A DNA stretch of 64,000 bases from Pectobacterium cacticida (GCF_036885195.1 NZ_CP133656.1:992001-1056000); one strand, 5' to 3'; counted from the first letter of the stretch, positions 35,697-45,633 are shown. Numbers and translations: made by a program. Notes: generated from the sequence alone by a model not told the origin.

Positions 35697-37982
35697 TTAA
35701 ATCTTACACGCGCCGCCTTCGCAGCCGTCGTCCTGTGGCTCTGCCTGCAAATCGTCTTGAGCATCTTCGGCGCCGTCACGGGTGTTTTGGTAATACAGCG
35801 TTTTCACGCCGTATTTGTAGGCCGTGACCAGATCTTTCAGCAACTGTTTCATCGGCACTCGTCCAGACGGAAAACGTGACGGATCGTAGTTGGTGTTGGA
35901 GGAGATAGCCTGATCGACAAATTTCTGCATCAGCCCCACCAATTGCAGATAGCCGTCATTATTGGGCATATCCCACAGCAGCTCGTAGGCGTCTTTTAGC
36001 GTTTCGTATTCCGGCACCACCTGGCGCAGAATGCCGTCTTTAGACGCTTTAACGCTGATATGTCCTCGTGGTGGTTCAATACCATTAGTGGCGTTGGAGA
36101 TCTGAGACGACGTTTCAGACGGCATCAGCGCCGACAGCGTAGAGTTACGCAAACCGAACGTTTTAATATCGTTACGCAGCGTTTCCCAGTCGTAATGCAG
36201 CGGTTCATCGCAAATCGCATCCAGATCACGTTTGTAGGTATCGATAGGCAGAATACCTTGCGCATAGGTCGTTTCATTGAACCACGGACAGGCGCCTTGC
36301 TCGCGGGCCAGCTCATTAGATGCCTTCAGCAAATAGTATTGAATCGCTTCAAATGTTTTGTGCGTCAGACCATTGGCGCTACCGTCGGAGTAGCGTACGC
36401 CGTTTTTCGCCAGATAATAGGCAAAATTGATCACGCCAATACCCAGCGTGCGGCGCCCCATCGCGCCACGCTCTGCCGCAGGAATAGGGTAATCCTGATA
36501 ATCCAGTAGGGCATCCAGCGCGCGGACGGCCAGCGTTGCCAACTCTTCCAAATCATCCAGATGATTAATGGCGCCAAGGTTGAAGGCCGACAGTGTACAC
36601 AGGGCGATTTCACCGCCAGCGTCATTCACGTCGTTTAGCGGCTTAGTCGGTAACGCGATTTCCAGGCACAGGTTGGACTGGCGCACTGGCGCAACCTGAG
36701 GGTCAAACGGACTGTGTGTGTTGCAGTGGTCGACATTCTGAATATAGATACGCCCTGTGGAGGCGCGCTCCTGCATCATTAATGAGAACAGTTCGACCGC
36801 TTTAATGCGTTTTTGACGAATACGGGCATTCTGCTCGTATTGTACGTACAGTCGCTCGAATTCATCCTGATCGGCAAAGAAGGCGTCATATAGCCCTGGC
36901 ACATCGGAGGGGCTGAACAATGTGATCTCTTCACCTTTTACCAGACGCTGGTACATCAGTTTGTTCAACTGAACGCCGTAGTCGAGGTGACGAACGCGGT
37001 TGCCTTCTACGCCACGGTTGTTTTTCAGCACCAGCAGGCTTTCTACTTCCAGATGCCACAATGGGTAGAACAGGGTGGCAGCCCCACCGCGTACACCGCC
37101 CTGAGAGCAGGATTTCACCGCCGTCTGGAAGTGTTTGTAAAAAGGGATGCATCCCGTATGAAACGCTTCGCCACCGCGAATCGGGCTGCCGAGTGCGCGA
37201 ATACGACCCGCGTTGATGCCGATGCCGGCACGCTGGGAAACGTATTTCACGATGGCGCTTGAGGTGGCATTAATGGAATCCAGGCTGTCGCCACATTCGA
37301 TTAATACGCAGGAACTAAACTGGCGTGTTGGCGTGCGCACACCCGCCATGATCGGCGTCGGCAGCGAAATTTTGAATGTGGAAATGGCGTCATAAAAGCG
37401 TTTGACGTAATCCAGACGCGTTTCCCGTGGATAGCTGGAAAACAGGCACGCGGCGACTAGCATGTATAGAAATTGCGCACTTTCGTAGATATCGCCCGTG
37501 ACGCGGTTTTGTACCAGATATTTCCCTTCCAACTGTTTAACCGCAGCGTAAGAAAAATTCATGTCGCGCCAGTGATCGATAAAGGTGTCCATCTGCGCGA
37601 ATTCTTCCGGGCTATAGTCTTCCAGCAGGTGCTTGTCGTACTTGCCCAGTTCCACCATCCTAGTGACGTGGGTGAGTAGGGCAGGTGGTTCGAACTGGCC
37701 ATAGGCTTTTTTGCGCAGATGGAAGATGGCCAGACGCGCGGCTAAATATTGGTAATCCGGGCTTTCGCGCGAGATCAGATCGGCAGCGGCCTTGATGATG
37801 GTTTCATGAATATCAGAGGTTTTGATGCTGTCATAAAACTGAATGTGCGAACGCAGTTCAACCTGAGAGACGGAGACATTGTGTAAACCTTCTGCGGCCC
37901 AAGTAATGACGCGGTGGATTTTGTCTAAATTGATTTTTTCTTTACTACCATCGCGTTTAGTAACGAGCAAGCTTTGGTTCAT
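35697..37982 (-). CDS. nrdA: Ribonucleotide reductase class Ia, alpha subunit
   Basis: 761 residues, as in E. coli, from ATG 37982 (MNQSLLVTKRDGSKEKINLD); a longer frame to 38033 is not conserved. The N-terminal ATP-cone is residues 5-95. The active site includes the NSxxCxE motif (RQSNLCLEIALPT) and the Cys of TRQFSSCVLIECGD. The C-terminal redox pair is in CEGGACKI. It reduces ribonucleoside diphosphates with NrdB. Two DnaA boxes lie upstream. yfaE completes the operon. Confidence 0.97.
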   Translation of the reverse strand: MNQSLLVTKRDGSKEKINLDKIHRVITWAAEGLHNVSVSQVELRSHIQFYDSIKTSDIHETIIKAAADLISRESPDYQYLAARLAIFHLRKKAYGQFEPPALLTHVTRMVELGKYDKHLLEDYSPEEFAQMDTFIDHWRDMNFSYAAVKQLEGKYLVQNRVTGDIYESAQFLYMLVAACLFSSYPRETRLDYVKRFYDAISTFKISLPTPIMAGVRTPTRQFSSCVLIECGDSLDSINATSSAIVKYVSQRAGIGINAGRIRALGSPIRGGEAFHTGCIPFYKHFQTAVKSCSQGGVRGGAATLFYPLWHLEVESLLVLKNNRGVEGNRVRHLDYGVQLNKLMYQRLVKGEEITLFSPSDVPGLYDAFFADQDEFERLYVQYEQNARIRQKRIKAVELFSLMMQERASTGRIYIQNVDHCNTHSPFDPQVAPVRQSNLCLEIALPTKPLNDVNDAGGEIALCTLSAFNLGAINHLDDLEELATLAVRALDALLDYQDYPIPAAERGAMGRRTLGIGVINFAYYLAKNGVRYSDGSANGLTHKTFEAIQYYLLKASNELAREQGACPWFNETTYAQGILPIDTYKRDLDAICDEPLHYDWETLRNDIKTFGLRNSTLSALMPSETSSQISNATNGIEPPRGHISVKASKDGILRQVVPEYETLKDAYELLWDMPNNDGYLQLVGLMQKFVDQAISSNTNYDPSRFPSGRVPMKQLLKDLVTAYKYGVKTLYYQNTRDGAEDAQDDLQAEPQDDGCEGGACKI

Positions 37983-38025
37983 GTTGGGATTTACCTGTTG
38001 GTGAAAAATAAAAAATATCCCCTGT

Positions 38026-38065
38026 TTATTCACAGAATCAGCGCTGTGACTAACTCTGTGGATAA
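38026..38065. promoter_or_regulatory. two DnaA boxes in the nrdA promoter region
   Basis: TTATTCACA at 38026-38034 (plus strand) and TGTGGATAA at 38057-38065 (perfect TTATCCACA on the minus strand) face each other 22 bases apart. They lie 44-83 bases upstream of the nrdA start. E. coli nrdAB is likewise controlled by DnaA through boxes at its promoter. Confidence 0.7.
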
Positions 38066-38295
38066 ATACTAGATATAGATATTTTTTGCAAAATGGCTAC
38101 TACATGATGCGTATTGTAGTTGGGATTCGTTGAAGAACAAGGGTTGATTTTTATGAATTTTGAGGATTGAGAAACGGCGAATTGTTAAAAACCTCATTCG
38201 ATAAGGCCTGTAGCGATGTCAACGTTATTCTGACATTTGATAAGAAAAAGAAAGCACGGAGACTTTGCTGATTTTGACAGCAGAAAACGAAAATA

Positions 38296-38316
38296 GCGCG
38301 GCTAAAAAAGCCGCGC
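38296..38316 (-). terminator. ubiG terminator
   Basis: GCGCGGCT at 38296-38303 and AGCCGCGC at 38309-38316 form an 8-bp GC-rich stem with an A5 loop. Reading leftward it is followed by TATTTTCG. It lies about 30 bases past the ubiG stop. Confidence 0.75.
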
Positions 38317-38343
38317 CGCATTTAAGATTACTCTGAGTTAACG

Positions 38344-39063
38344 CTATTTTTCATGGCGCGTGTGCAGCATGTAGTTTACATCCACATTTCGCCCAAGCGT
38401 AAAGCGATCCGTCAACGGGTTGTAGTGCAGCCCGATGATATGCTTTTCCCGCAGCGGCGTCCCATCAATCCAATGCATTAGCTCGGCCGGACGAATGAAT
38501 TTCTTAATATCGTGCGTGCCGCGCGGCACCATATTTAATACATATTCCGCGCCAATTACCGCCATCAGCCACGCCTTGGCATTGCGGTTGATGGTCGAGA
38601 AAAAGACGTGTCCTCCAGGTCTGACCAAGGTAGCGCAGGCTTGTACTACCGATTGCGGATCGGGAACGTGTTCCAGCATTTCCATGCAGGTGACGACATC
38701 GTAGTGGCCGGGATGCGCGAGCGCGTGCGCCTCTACCGTTTCCTGCACATAATCGACGGTGACGCCGCTTTCCAGGGCATGCAGACGCGCGACCTGTAGC
38801 GGTTCGGCCCCCATATCCAAGCCAGTGACGTTGCCGCCTTCGCGCGCCATGCTTTCCGCCAGAATGCCGCCACCGCAGCCGACGTCCAACACGTTCTTGC
38901 CGAACAGGCCTTCCGCATGCTCAGAAATATAACCCAGCCGTAGCGGATTAATACGGTGTAAGGGTTTGAATTCGCCTTCTAAATCCCACCAGCGCGAGGC
39001 GATGGCGGAAAATTTGGCAATCTCCTGCTGGTCAACATTCGGAGTTTGATTTTCTACATTCAT
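38344..39063 (-). CDS. ubiG: UbiG, bifunctional O-methyltransferase of ubiquinone synthesis
   Basis: 239 residues (E. coli 240). SAM-binding motif I is VLDVGCGGGILAESMA near residue 62, with DVVTCMEMLEHVPDP as the motif II-III region. EFKPLHRINPLRLGYI is typical of UbiG. It methylates both hydroxyl positions in ubiquinone synthesis. It diverges from gyrA, as in E. coli. With the men genes nearby, the window covers parts of both quinone pathways. Confidence 0.96.
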   Translation of the reverse strand: MNVENQTPNVDQQEIAKFSAIASRWWDLEGEFKPLHRINPLRLGYISEHAEGLFGKNVLDVGCGGGILAESMAREGGNVTGLDMGAEPLQVARLHALESGVTVDYVQETVEAHALAHPGHYDVVTCMEMLEHVPDPQSVVQACATLVRPGGHVFFSTINRNAKAWLMAVIGAEYVLNMVPRGTHDIKKFIRPAELMHWIDGTPLREKHIIGLHYNPLTDRFTLGRNVDVNYMLHTRHEK

Positions 39064-39231
39064 GGGTCATCACGGCCTTTCGTCATCGTTTACCGCCGTG
39101 AGTATACTCTCTTCATGACGCCTGCGCAGCGCCGTGGCCGCCCCGATATCCCGATCCTCAAACGATCGGCATGACATCGGGGAACGCGTCTATCCCAAGC
39201 GTAAGGGAGTTTCCCCCGAAACGGCGGTTTG

Positions 39232-39240
39232 TGATATAAT
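39232..39240 (+). promoter_or_regulatory. gyrA extended -10 promoter
   Basis: TGATATAAT at 39232-39240 is a perfect extended -10 (TGnTATAAT). The -35 position 17 bases upstream reads TCCCCC, a very poor match. Gyrase promoters depend on supercoiling and on the -10 region, which fits. The predicted transcript would start near 39247. Confidence 0.65.
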
Positions 39241-39242
39241 TT

Positions 39243-39294
39243 TTCACCTTTTGAACAGTTCACCTTTTCTGAACGGTTCACGTTTCTGAACACG
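39243..39294 (+). repeat. three tandem 16-18 bp repeats at the gyrA transcription start
   Basis: TTCACCTTTTGAACAG (39243-39258), TTCACCTTTTCTGAACGG (39259-39276) and TTCACGTTTCTGAACACGG (39277-39295) are degenerate direct repeats. Each is itself a small palindrome, TTCA...TGAA or GTTCA...TGAAC. They cover the predicted start site and first part of the leader. Confidence 0.75.
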
Positions 39295-39326
39295 GGTAGA
39301 TGCCTAAATAGAGGGATAGCGGCTCC

Positions 39327-41966
39327 ATGAGCGACCTTGCCAGAGAAATCACACCGGTCAACATTGAAGACGAGCTGAAAAGCTCATATTTGGATTATGC
39401 GATGTCCGTAATTGTCGGGCGCGCATTACCAGATGTTCGTGATGGACTGAAACCGGTACACCGCCGCGTACTGTATGCGATGAGCGTACTGGGTAACGAC
39501 TGGAATAAACCGTATAAAAAATCCGCCCGTGTCGTCGGGGATGTCATCGGTAAATACCACCCGCACGGCGATTCCGCCGTCTATGAAACTATCGTGCGTA
39601 TGGCGCAGCCTTTTTCATTGCGTTATATGCTGGTCGATGGTCAGGGCAACTTTGGTTCGATTGACGGCGACTCCGCGGCGGCAATGCGTTATACCGAAAT
39701 TCGCATGGCGAAAATCGCCCATGAGCTGCTGGCCGATCTCGACAAAGAGACGGTCGATTTTGTGCCGAACTATGACGGCACCGAGCAGATTCCTGACGTC
39801 ATGCCTACGCGTATTCCTAACCTACTGGTTAACGGTTCTTCCGGTATCGCTGTTGGGATGGCCACCAACATTCCGCCGCACAACCTGACAGAAGTGGTTA
39901 ACGGCTGTCTGGCCTATATCGACGATGAAAACATTAGCCTTGAAGGGCTGATGGAACATATCACCGGCCCGGATTTCCCGACGGCGGCGATCATTAATGG
40001 CCGACGCGGCATTGAAGAAGCCTATCGTACCGGGCGTGGCAAAATTTACATTCGGGCGCGTGCCGAGGTGGAAGCGGACGAAAAAACCGGACGTGAAACC
40101 ATCATCGTGCATGAAATTCCGTATCAGGTGAACAAAGCGCGTCTGATAGAGAAAATCGCCGAATTGGTTAAAGACAAGCGCATTGACGGCATTAGCGCGC
40201 TGCGGGACGAATCTGATAAAGATGGCATGCGTATCGTCATTGAGATCAAACGCGACGCCGTAGGCGAAGTGGTGCTGAATAACCTGTATTCGCAGACACA
40301 GCTCCAAACGTCATTCGGCATCAATATGGTGGCGTTACATCAGGGCCAGCCGAAGATCATGCCGTTAAAGGACATTCTGGCGGCGTTTGTGCGTCACCGT
40401 CGAGAAGTCGTGACGCGTCGTACTATTTTTGAACTGCGAAAAGCCCGTGACCGCGCCCATATTTTGGAAGGTCTGGCGATCGCTTTGGCGAACATTGATC
40501 CGATTATCGAACTGATTCGTCGTGCTGCTTCCCCCGCAGAAGCGAAGGCCTCACTGATTGCGCAAGCGTGGGAATTAGGCAGCGTCGCCACCATGTTAGA
40601 GCGTGCAGGCGATGATGCGGCGCGTCCTGAGTGGCTGGATCCTGAATTTGGTATCCGCGAGGGCCACTACTACCTGACGGAACAACAGGCGCAGGCGATT
40701 CTGGATCTACGCCTGCAGAAATTGACCGGCATGGAGCACGAGAAACTGCTAGATGAATATAAAGCATTGCTGGCGGAGATCGCCGAACTGCTTTATATCC
40801 TCAATAGCCCCGACCGTCTGATGGAAGTTATCCGTGAAGAGCTGGAGGCGATCAAAACGCAATACAGCGACGAACGCCGTACGGAAATCACGGCGAACAC
40901 GGCTGATATCAACATCGAAGATCTGATCAACCAAGAAGATGTTGTTGTTACGCTGTCTCACCAAGGTTACGTGAAGTATCAGCCGCTTAGCGACTACGAA
41001 GCTCAACGTCGTGGTGGTCGTGGTAAATCAGCCGCGCGTATTAAGGAAGAAGACTTTATCGATCGTTTGCTGGTGGCGAACACTCATGACACGATTTTGT
41101 GCTTCTCCAGCCGGGGGCGCCTGTACTGGATGAAGGTGTACCAATTGCCGGAGGCCAGCCGTGGCGCGCGCGGTCGTCCAATTGTTAATCTGCTGCCGCT
41201 TGAGCCGAATGAACGTATTACCGCGATTCTGCCGGTACGTGAATACGAGGAAGGGCGTCACATCTTCATGGCGACCGCCAGCGGAACGGTGAAGAAAACG
41301 GCGCTGACAGAATTTAGTCGTCCACGTAGTGCGGGTATCATCGCGGTGAATCTGAACGATGGTGACGAGTTGATTGGCGTTGATCTGACCGATGGCAGTG
41401 ATGAAGTCATGCTGTTTTCTGCGGAAGGTAAAGTGGTTCGCTTTTCCGAGCAGGCGGTGCGCTCCATGGGCCGTACGGCAATGGGGGTGCGTGGTATCAA
41501 CTTGCAAGGTGACGATCGCGTAGTCTCGCTGATCATTCCTCGCGGTGAAGGCGATATTCTAACCGTTACGCAAAATGGCTTTGGCAAACGTACTGCTGTG
41601 AGCGAATATCCGACCAAATCGCGTGCGACCAAAGGGGTTATCTCTATTAAGGTCAGCGAACGCAACGGTAAAGTGGTGGGCGCTGTGCAGGTCGATACCG
41701 CAGACCAGATCATGATGATTACCGATGCAGGCACATTGGTGCGCACCCGGGTGTCAGAGGTCAGCATCGTTGGCCGTAACACGCAGGGCGTAACGCTGAT
41801 TCGGACGGCGGAAGACGAACATGTCGTCGGCCTGCAACGTGTTGCTGAACCCGTGGAAGAGGAAGAGCTGGATGGTGTCGTGAGCGTTGAGGGCGATATT
41901 GTCGAAGACGACGATGGTGTTGACGACATTGATGGCGATGACGATGTCGCTGAAGATGATGAATAA
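39327..41966 (+). CDS. gyrA: DNA gyrase subunit A
   Basis: 879 residues (E. coli 875). The breakage-reunion domain has the active-site tyrosine in AAMRYTEIRMA (Y122). The quinolone-resistance region reads HPHGDSAVYETIV, with the sensitive S83 but E87 where E. coli has D87. The C-terminal beta-pinwheel contains the GyrA box (QRRGGRGKSAA). The tail is very acidic (VEDDDGVDDIDGDDDVAEDDE region), as in enterics. With GyrB it introduces negative supercoils. It diverges from ubiG and is closed by a strong terminator. Confidence 0.98.
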   Translation: MSDLAREITPVNIEDELKSSYLDYAMSVIVGRALPDVRDGLKPVHRRVLYAMSVLGNDWNKPYKKSARVVGDVIGKYHPHGDSAVYETIVRMAQPFSLRYMLVDGQGNFGSIDGDSAAAMRYTEIRMAKIAHELLADLDKETVDFVPNYDGTEQIPDVMPTRIPNLLVNGSSGIAVGMATNIPPHNLTEVVNGCLAYIDDENISLEGLMEHITGPDFPTAAIINGRRGIEEAYRTGRGKIYIRARAEVEADEKTGRETIIVHEIPYQVNKARLIEKIAELVKDKRIDGISALRDESDKDGMRIVIEIKRDAVGEVVLNNLYSQTQLQTSFGINMVALHQGQPKIMPLKDILAAFVRHRREVVTRRTIFELRKARDRAHILEGLAIALANIDPIIELIRRAASPAEAKASLIAQAWELGSVATMLERAGDDAARPEWLDPEFGIREGHYYLTEQQAQAILDLRLQKLTGMEHEKLLDEYKALLAEIAELLYILNSPDRLMEVIREELEAIKTQYSDERRTEITANTADINIEDLINQEDVVVTLSHQGYVKYQPLSDYEAQRRGGRGKSAARIKEEDFIDRLLVANTHDTILCFSSRGRLYWMKVYQLPEASRGARGRPIVNLLPLEPNERITAILPVREYEEGRHIFMATASGTVKKTALTEFSRPRSAGIIAVNLNDGDELIGVDLTDGSDEVMLFSAEGKVVRFSEQAVRSMGRTAMGVRGINLQGDDRVVSLIIPRGEGDILTVTQNGFGKRTAVSEYPTKSRATKGVISIKVSERNGKVVGAVQVDTADQIMMITDAGTLVRTRVSEVSIVGRNTQGVTLIRTAEDEHVVGLQRVAEPVEEEELDGVVSVEGDIVEDDDGVDDIDGDDDVAEDDE

Positions 41967-41998
41967 GCTGTTTCATTAACCCAAAATGGGCAGAATAG

Positions 41999-42024
41999 GC
42001 CAGCGCGACGCGCTGGCTTTTTTT
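41999..42024 (+). terminator. gyrA intrinsic terminator
   Basis: GCCAGCGC at 41999-42006 and GCGCTGGC at 42010-42017 form a perfect 8-bp stem with a GAC loop, followed by T7. Confidence 0.92.
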
Positions 42025-42081
42025 ATCGACTCTCGGTAGTGTATCAACAAATGGGTTCTTCCATCATTTAACGGTATCCAC

Positions 42082-44934
42082 TTGAAATATCTCGCCTCAT
42101 TTCATACCACATTAAAAGTTTCCCGTTATTTATTCCGGGTTCTGGCGGTTATGCTGTGGGTGTTGGGGGCATTGATATCCATTTTTTACCTGACTCACGA
42201 ATTAAATAAAAAAGAGTCGGAATTGCGGCAGGCGTTTAATCTTAGCTTCGATCAGTCGCAAGGATATGTGCGGCATGTGTCGGATATTGTGCGCGAACTC
42301 AAGAGTCTGGCGGCCCATCGCCTGGTATTGGCTCAGCAGGAAACTATGCCGACGATGGGCGAGGATCCTCAAGCCTCCATGCATGCGCTAGTCCCTGGCG
42401 CCATCTGCTCCAGGCAGCATAGTGGAAGCACTATGCCGCTTTTGTTAGGCCGATTTTTACACGATTGGCAGGATAATTTTTCTGCTATCTACGATCTTAA
42501 TCGATTTTTTCTCGTCAGTGCCGATCGGCGCTGTGTTGTTGACTTTAGTATTCGTAATCAGTTTATTGACCTCGATAATTTGCTAAAGAATCTGCAAGCT
42601 AGATTCCAGGAGCAAAATAATTTTACCCAGACCGGGCGCGATGAAACGCACTATTGGATTACGCCGACATCTGACCCGGATGTCGGCTACTTGTATGCGC
42701 TGACGCCCATTTATGTGAATAACAAACTGGAAGTGATTCTGGGCGTTGAACAGACAATGCGTATGGATGATTTCACCTTCGTCGGAAAATATCCGATTAG
42801 TGCCAAACTATTGGATCAATATAATCAGGTAGTTTTACAATTTTCCAATGATAAAACGCAGGATGTTTCAACGGTAGATAGCTATCCTCCCGAGCCAAAT
42901 TTTTTTGGTTATATCAATGGTTATAATGAACTTATTTTGAAAAAGGCGTTGCCGCCAACTTCATTTAGCATCGTGTATTCGTTGCCTTTAAAGGTGCTGC
43001 TATCCTATATCAGCGGACTGATGATCAACATGCTTGTGCTGAACCTTTCGTCGGCGGTCTTGCTGTTCGTGCTGGCGCGGATTTTTGAGCGAAAAATGCT
43101 GTTGCCCGCGGAGGTAAATGCGTTTCAGCTAGAGGAAAATGAGCAATTCAACCGTAAGATTGTCGCATCGGCACCCGTAGGGATTTGTATTCTGCGTATT
43201 CATGACGGCACTAATATCCTCAGTAATGAATTGGCGCATAACTATCTCAGTCTATTGACCCATGAGGATAGGGTACGCATTACCCGCATTATCTGTGAGC
43301 AGCAGTCTACCTTTGTGGATGTCGTGACCAGTCGTAATCACCACTTGCAAATCAGCTTTGTCCATTCGCGTTATCGCAATGAGAATGTGGCGATCTGTGT
43401 GCTACTGGATGTTAGCGCTCGGGTAAAAATGGAAGAGTCGCTACAGGAAATGGCGAATGCCGCCGAGCAGGCAAGTCAGTCGAAATCGATGTTCCTTGCC
43501 ACCGTCAGCCATGAATTACGGACACCGCTTTACGGTATTATTGGTAACCTCGATTTGCTACAAACCAAGTCGCTCCCCCCGGACGCCAATCGCCTGGTCG
43601 CGGCAATGAATAATTCTTCCTCGCTGCTGCTGAAGATCATCAGCGATATTCTTGATTTTTCCAAGATCGAATCGGAGCAATTGAAGATAGAGCCGTGTGA
43701 ATTCGCGCCTCATGAAGTCATTAGCCATATCACCAGCAATTACCTTCCGCTCGTGGTAAAAAAGCGCCTGACCTTGTACTGCTTTATCGATCCTAATGTG
43801 CCGATTTGCCTGTTTGGCGATCCCGTTAGTTTACAGCAGGTGTTGTCTAATTTGCTCAGCAATGCTATCAAATTCACGGATACGGGGTGCATCATTTTTA
43901 GCGTTGGCTGCCGTGATGGGTATTTGGAATTTGTAGTACGTGATACCGGTATGGGCATTCAGTCGCGCGAAGCGGTGAAGCTGTTCGATCCTTTTTTCCA
44001 GGCTGGGAGCGGTGTTCAACGTCATTTTCAGGGGACGGGGTTAGGTCTGGCAATTTGTGAAAAACTGGTTAATTTGATGGATGGGGATATTACCATTGAG
44101 TCGGAACCGGGGCTCGGCAGCCTATTTGGCGTCAGAATTCCCTTGTATCAAGCCCGCTATGCTCCCGCGGCGATCAGCGCCAGCTTACAAGGGAAAAAGT
44201 GTTGGCTGAGAATACGTAATGCCCGGCTTGAGGCTTATTTATTCAGGCTGTTACAAGATCGTGGGATGCAGGTCGCGCGTTATCAGAATCAAGCCGTATC
44301 GCCGGAAGATGTCATGGTTGGCGATTTTCTGCCAGAAGAAGACGTCACCGTCCGAGCGCATATCATGTTGAGTGGGGCTCATACCGGACAAGCTCAGGAA
44401 GTGAGCACAGGCCATTGGGTACAAGGAACATCCACGCCGCAGCACCTGCCCGATCTGCTTGAAAAAATTTATCGTTCCGAAAATGAGGACCGGACGCGTG
44501 TCGAGAATTCACCGCCGCTGACGCGCTATGACCAGGCCGGGAATAACGACATCATGATCCTGGTGGTTGACGATCATCCTATCAATCGCCGACTGCTTGC
44601 CGATCAACTCGTTTCTCTGGGCTATCAGGTGATAACGGCGAATGATGGCGTCGATGGGTTAAGCGTATTGGGTCATCACCATATTGATATCGTGCTGACG
44701 GATGTCAATATGCCGAATATGGATGGTTATTTATTTACCCAGCGTATCCGTGCGCAAGGGCTTCGTTTTCCGGTGATTGGCGTAACGGCGAATGCGTTAG
44801 CGGAAGAACGTAACCGTTGTCTTGGCGCCGGGATGGATCACTGTTTGTCAAAACCAGTGACGTTAGATACCTTGCAACAGGCACTGGCGTATTACAGCAA
44901 TGTGGTGCGGCAGGCGCGAACAGACGCGGAATAA
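42082..44934 (+). CDS. rcsC: RcsC, hybrid sensor kinase of the Rcs phosphorelay
   Basis: 950 residues (E. coli 949) from a TTG start at 42082; the decoded MKYLASF matches E. coli and no ATG fits. Two membrane helices at about 20-40 and 310-335 flank a periplasmic sensor. A linker is followed by the kinase core with H-box ATVSHELRTPLYGIIG, N-box NLLSNAIKFTD and GTGLGLAICEKL. The C-terminal receiver has the phospho-Asp in DIVLTDVNMPNMDG. It autophosphorylates on envelope stress and passes phosphate to RcsD and then RcsB. It converges with rcsB. Confidence 0.96.
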   Translation: MKYLASFHTTLKVSRYLFRVLAVMLWVLGALISIFYLTHELNKKESELRQAFNLSFDQSQGYVRHVSDIVRELKSLAAHRLVLAQQETMPTMGEDPQASMHALVPGAICSRQHSGSTMPLLLGRFLHDWQDNFSAIYDLNRFFLVSADRRCVVDFSIRNQFIDLDNLLKNLQARFQEQNNFTQTGRDETHYWITPTSDPDVGYLYALTPIYVNNKLEVILGVEQTMRMDDFTFVGKYPISAKLLDQYNQVVLQFSNDKTQDVSTVDSYPPEPNFFGYINGYNELILKKALPPTSFSIVYSLPLKVLLSYISGLMINMLVLNLSSAVLLFVLARIFERKMLLPAEVNAFQLEENEQFNRKIVASAPVGICILRIHDGTNILSNELAHNYLSLLTHEDRVRITRIICEQQSTFVDVVTSRNHHLQISFVHSRYRNENVAICVLLDVSARVKMEESLQEMANAAEQASQSKSMFLATVSHELRTPLYGIIGNLDLLQTKSLPPDANRLVAAMNNSSSLLLKIISDILDFSKIESEQLKIEPCEFAPHEVISHITSNYLPLVVKKRLTLYCFIDPNVPICLFGDPVSLQQVLSNLLSNAIKFTDTGCIIFSVGCRDGYLEFVVRDTGMGIQSREAVKLFDPFFQAGSGVQRHFQGTGLGLAICEKLVNLMDGDITIESEPGLGSLFGVRIPLYQARYAPAAISASLQGKKCWLRIRNARLEAYLFRLLQDRGMQVARYQNQAVSPEDVMVGDFLPEEDVTVRAHIMLSGAHTGQAQEVSTGHWVQGTSTPQHLPDLLEKIYRSENEDRTRVENSPPLTRYDQAGNNDIMILVVDDHPINRRLLADQLVSLGYQVITANDGVDGLSVLGHHHIDIVLTDVNMPNMDGYLFTQRIRAQGLRFPVIGVTANALAEERNRCLGAGMDHCLSKPVTLDTLQQALAYYSNVVRQARTDAE

Positions 44935-44974
44935 CCTGCACCGGCGGTTGCTGGTACAGGTGATGAAGAGGCGC

Positions 44975-45625
44975 TTAGTCGACCTGTGTCGCGCCGCCAT
45001 TAACGGAAGACAGGTAGTTAAGCAAAGCTATATCGTTTTCGACGCCGAGTTTGGTCATCGCTGACTTCTTCTGGCTGCTGATCGTTTTAATACTGCGGTT
45101 GAGTTTTTTAGCGATTTCAGTGACTAAGAAGCCTTCAGCAAACAAGCGAAGTACTTCACTCTCTTTCGGAGAAAGGCGTTTATCGCCATAGCCGCTGGCG
45201 CTGATTTTCTCCAACACTTTGGAGACGCTATCGGGTGTAAATTTCTTCCCTTTTTGCAGGGCCGCCAGCGCCTTGGGTAAATCGGTTGGCGCACCCTGTT
45301 TCAGCACGATGCCTTCGATATCTAAATCCAGCACGGCGCTTAGGATGGCGGGATTATTATTCATGGTGAGAACAATAATGGAAAGATGGGGAAAATGGCG
45401 CTTAATGTATTTAATGAGGGTAATGCCATCACCGTATTTGTCGCCAGGCATAGAAAGGTCGGTAATTAAGACGTTAGCATCCAGTTTAGACAGGTTGTTG
45501 ATTAGCGCTGTAGAGTCTTCAAATTCGCCAACGACATTGACCCACTCAATCTGCTCAAGAGATTTTTTGATGCCAAAAAGGACAATAGGATGATCGTCGG
45601 CAATAATTACGTTTAGGTTACTCAT
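44975..45625 (-). CDS. rcsB: RcsB, response regulator of the Rcs phosphorelay
   Basis: 216 residues, as in E. coli, starting MSNLNVIIADDHPIVLFGIK. The receiver holds the phospho-acceptor in VLITDLSMPGDKYGDG (D56). The C-terminal LuxR-type helix-turn-helix is LSPKESEVLRLFAEGFLVTEIAKKLNRSIKTISSQK. It controls capsule, motility and, in soft-rot bacteria, plant cell-wall enzymes. It starts 8 bases after the rcsD stop and is coupled to it. A convergent rcsC follows. Confidence 0.98.
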   Translation of the reverse strand: MSNLNVIIADDHPIVLFGIKKSLEQIEWVNVVGEFEDSTALINNLSKLDANVLITDLSMPGDKYGDGITLIKYIKRHFPHLSIIVLTMNNNPAILSAVLDLDIEGIVLKQGAPTDLPKALAALQKGKKFTPDSVSKVLEKISASGYGDKRLSPKESEVLRLFAEGFLVTEIAKKLNRSIKTISSQKKSAMTKLGVENDIALLNYLSSVNGGATQVD

Positions 45626-45633
45626 CGTTTAGG

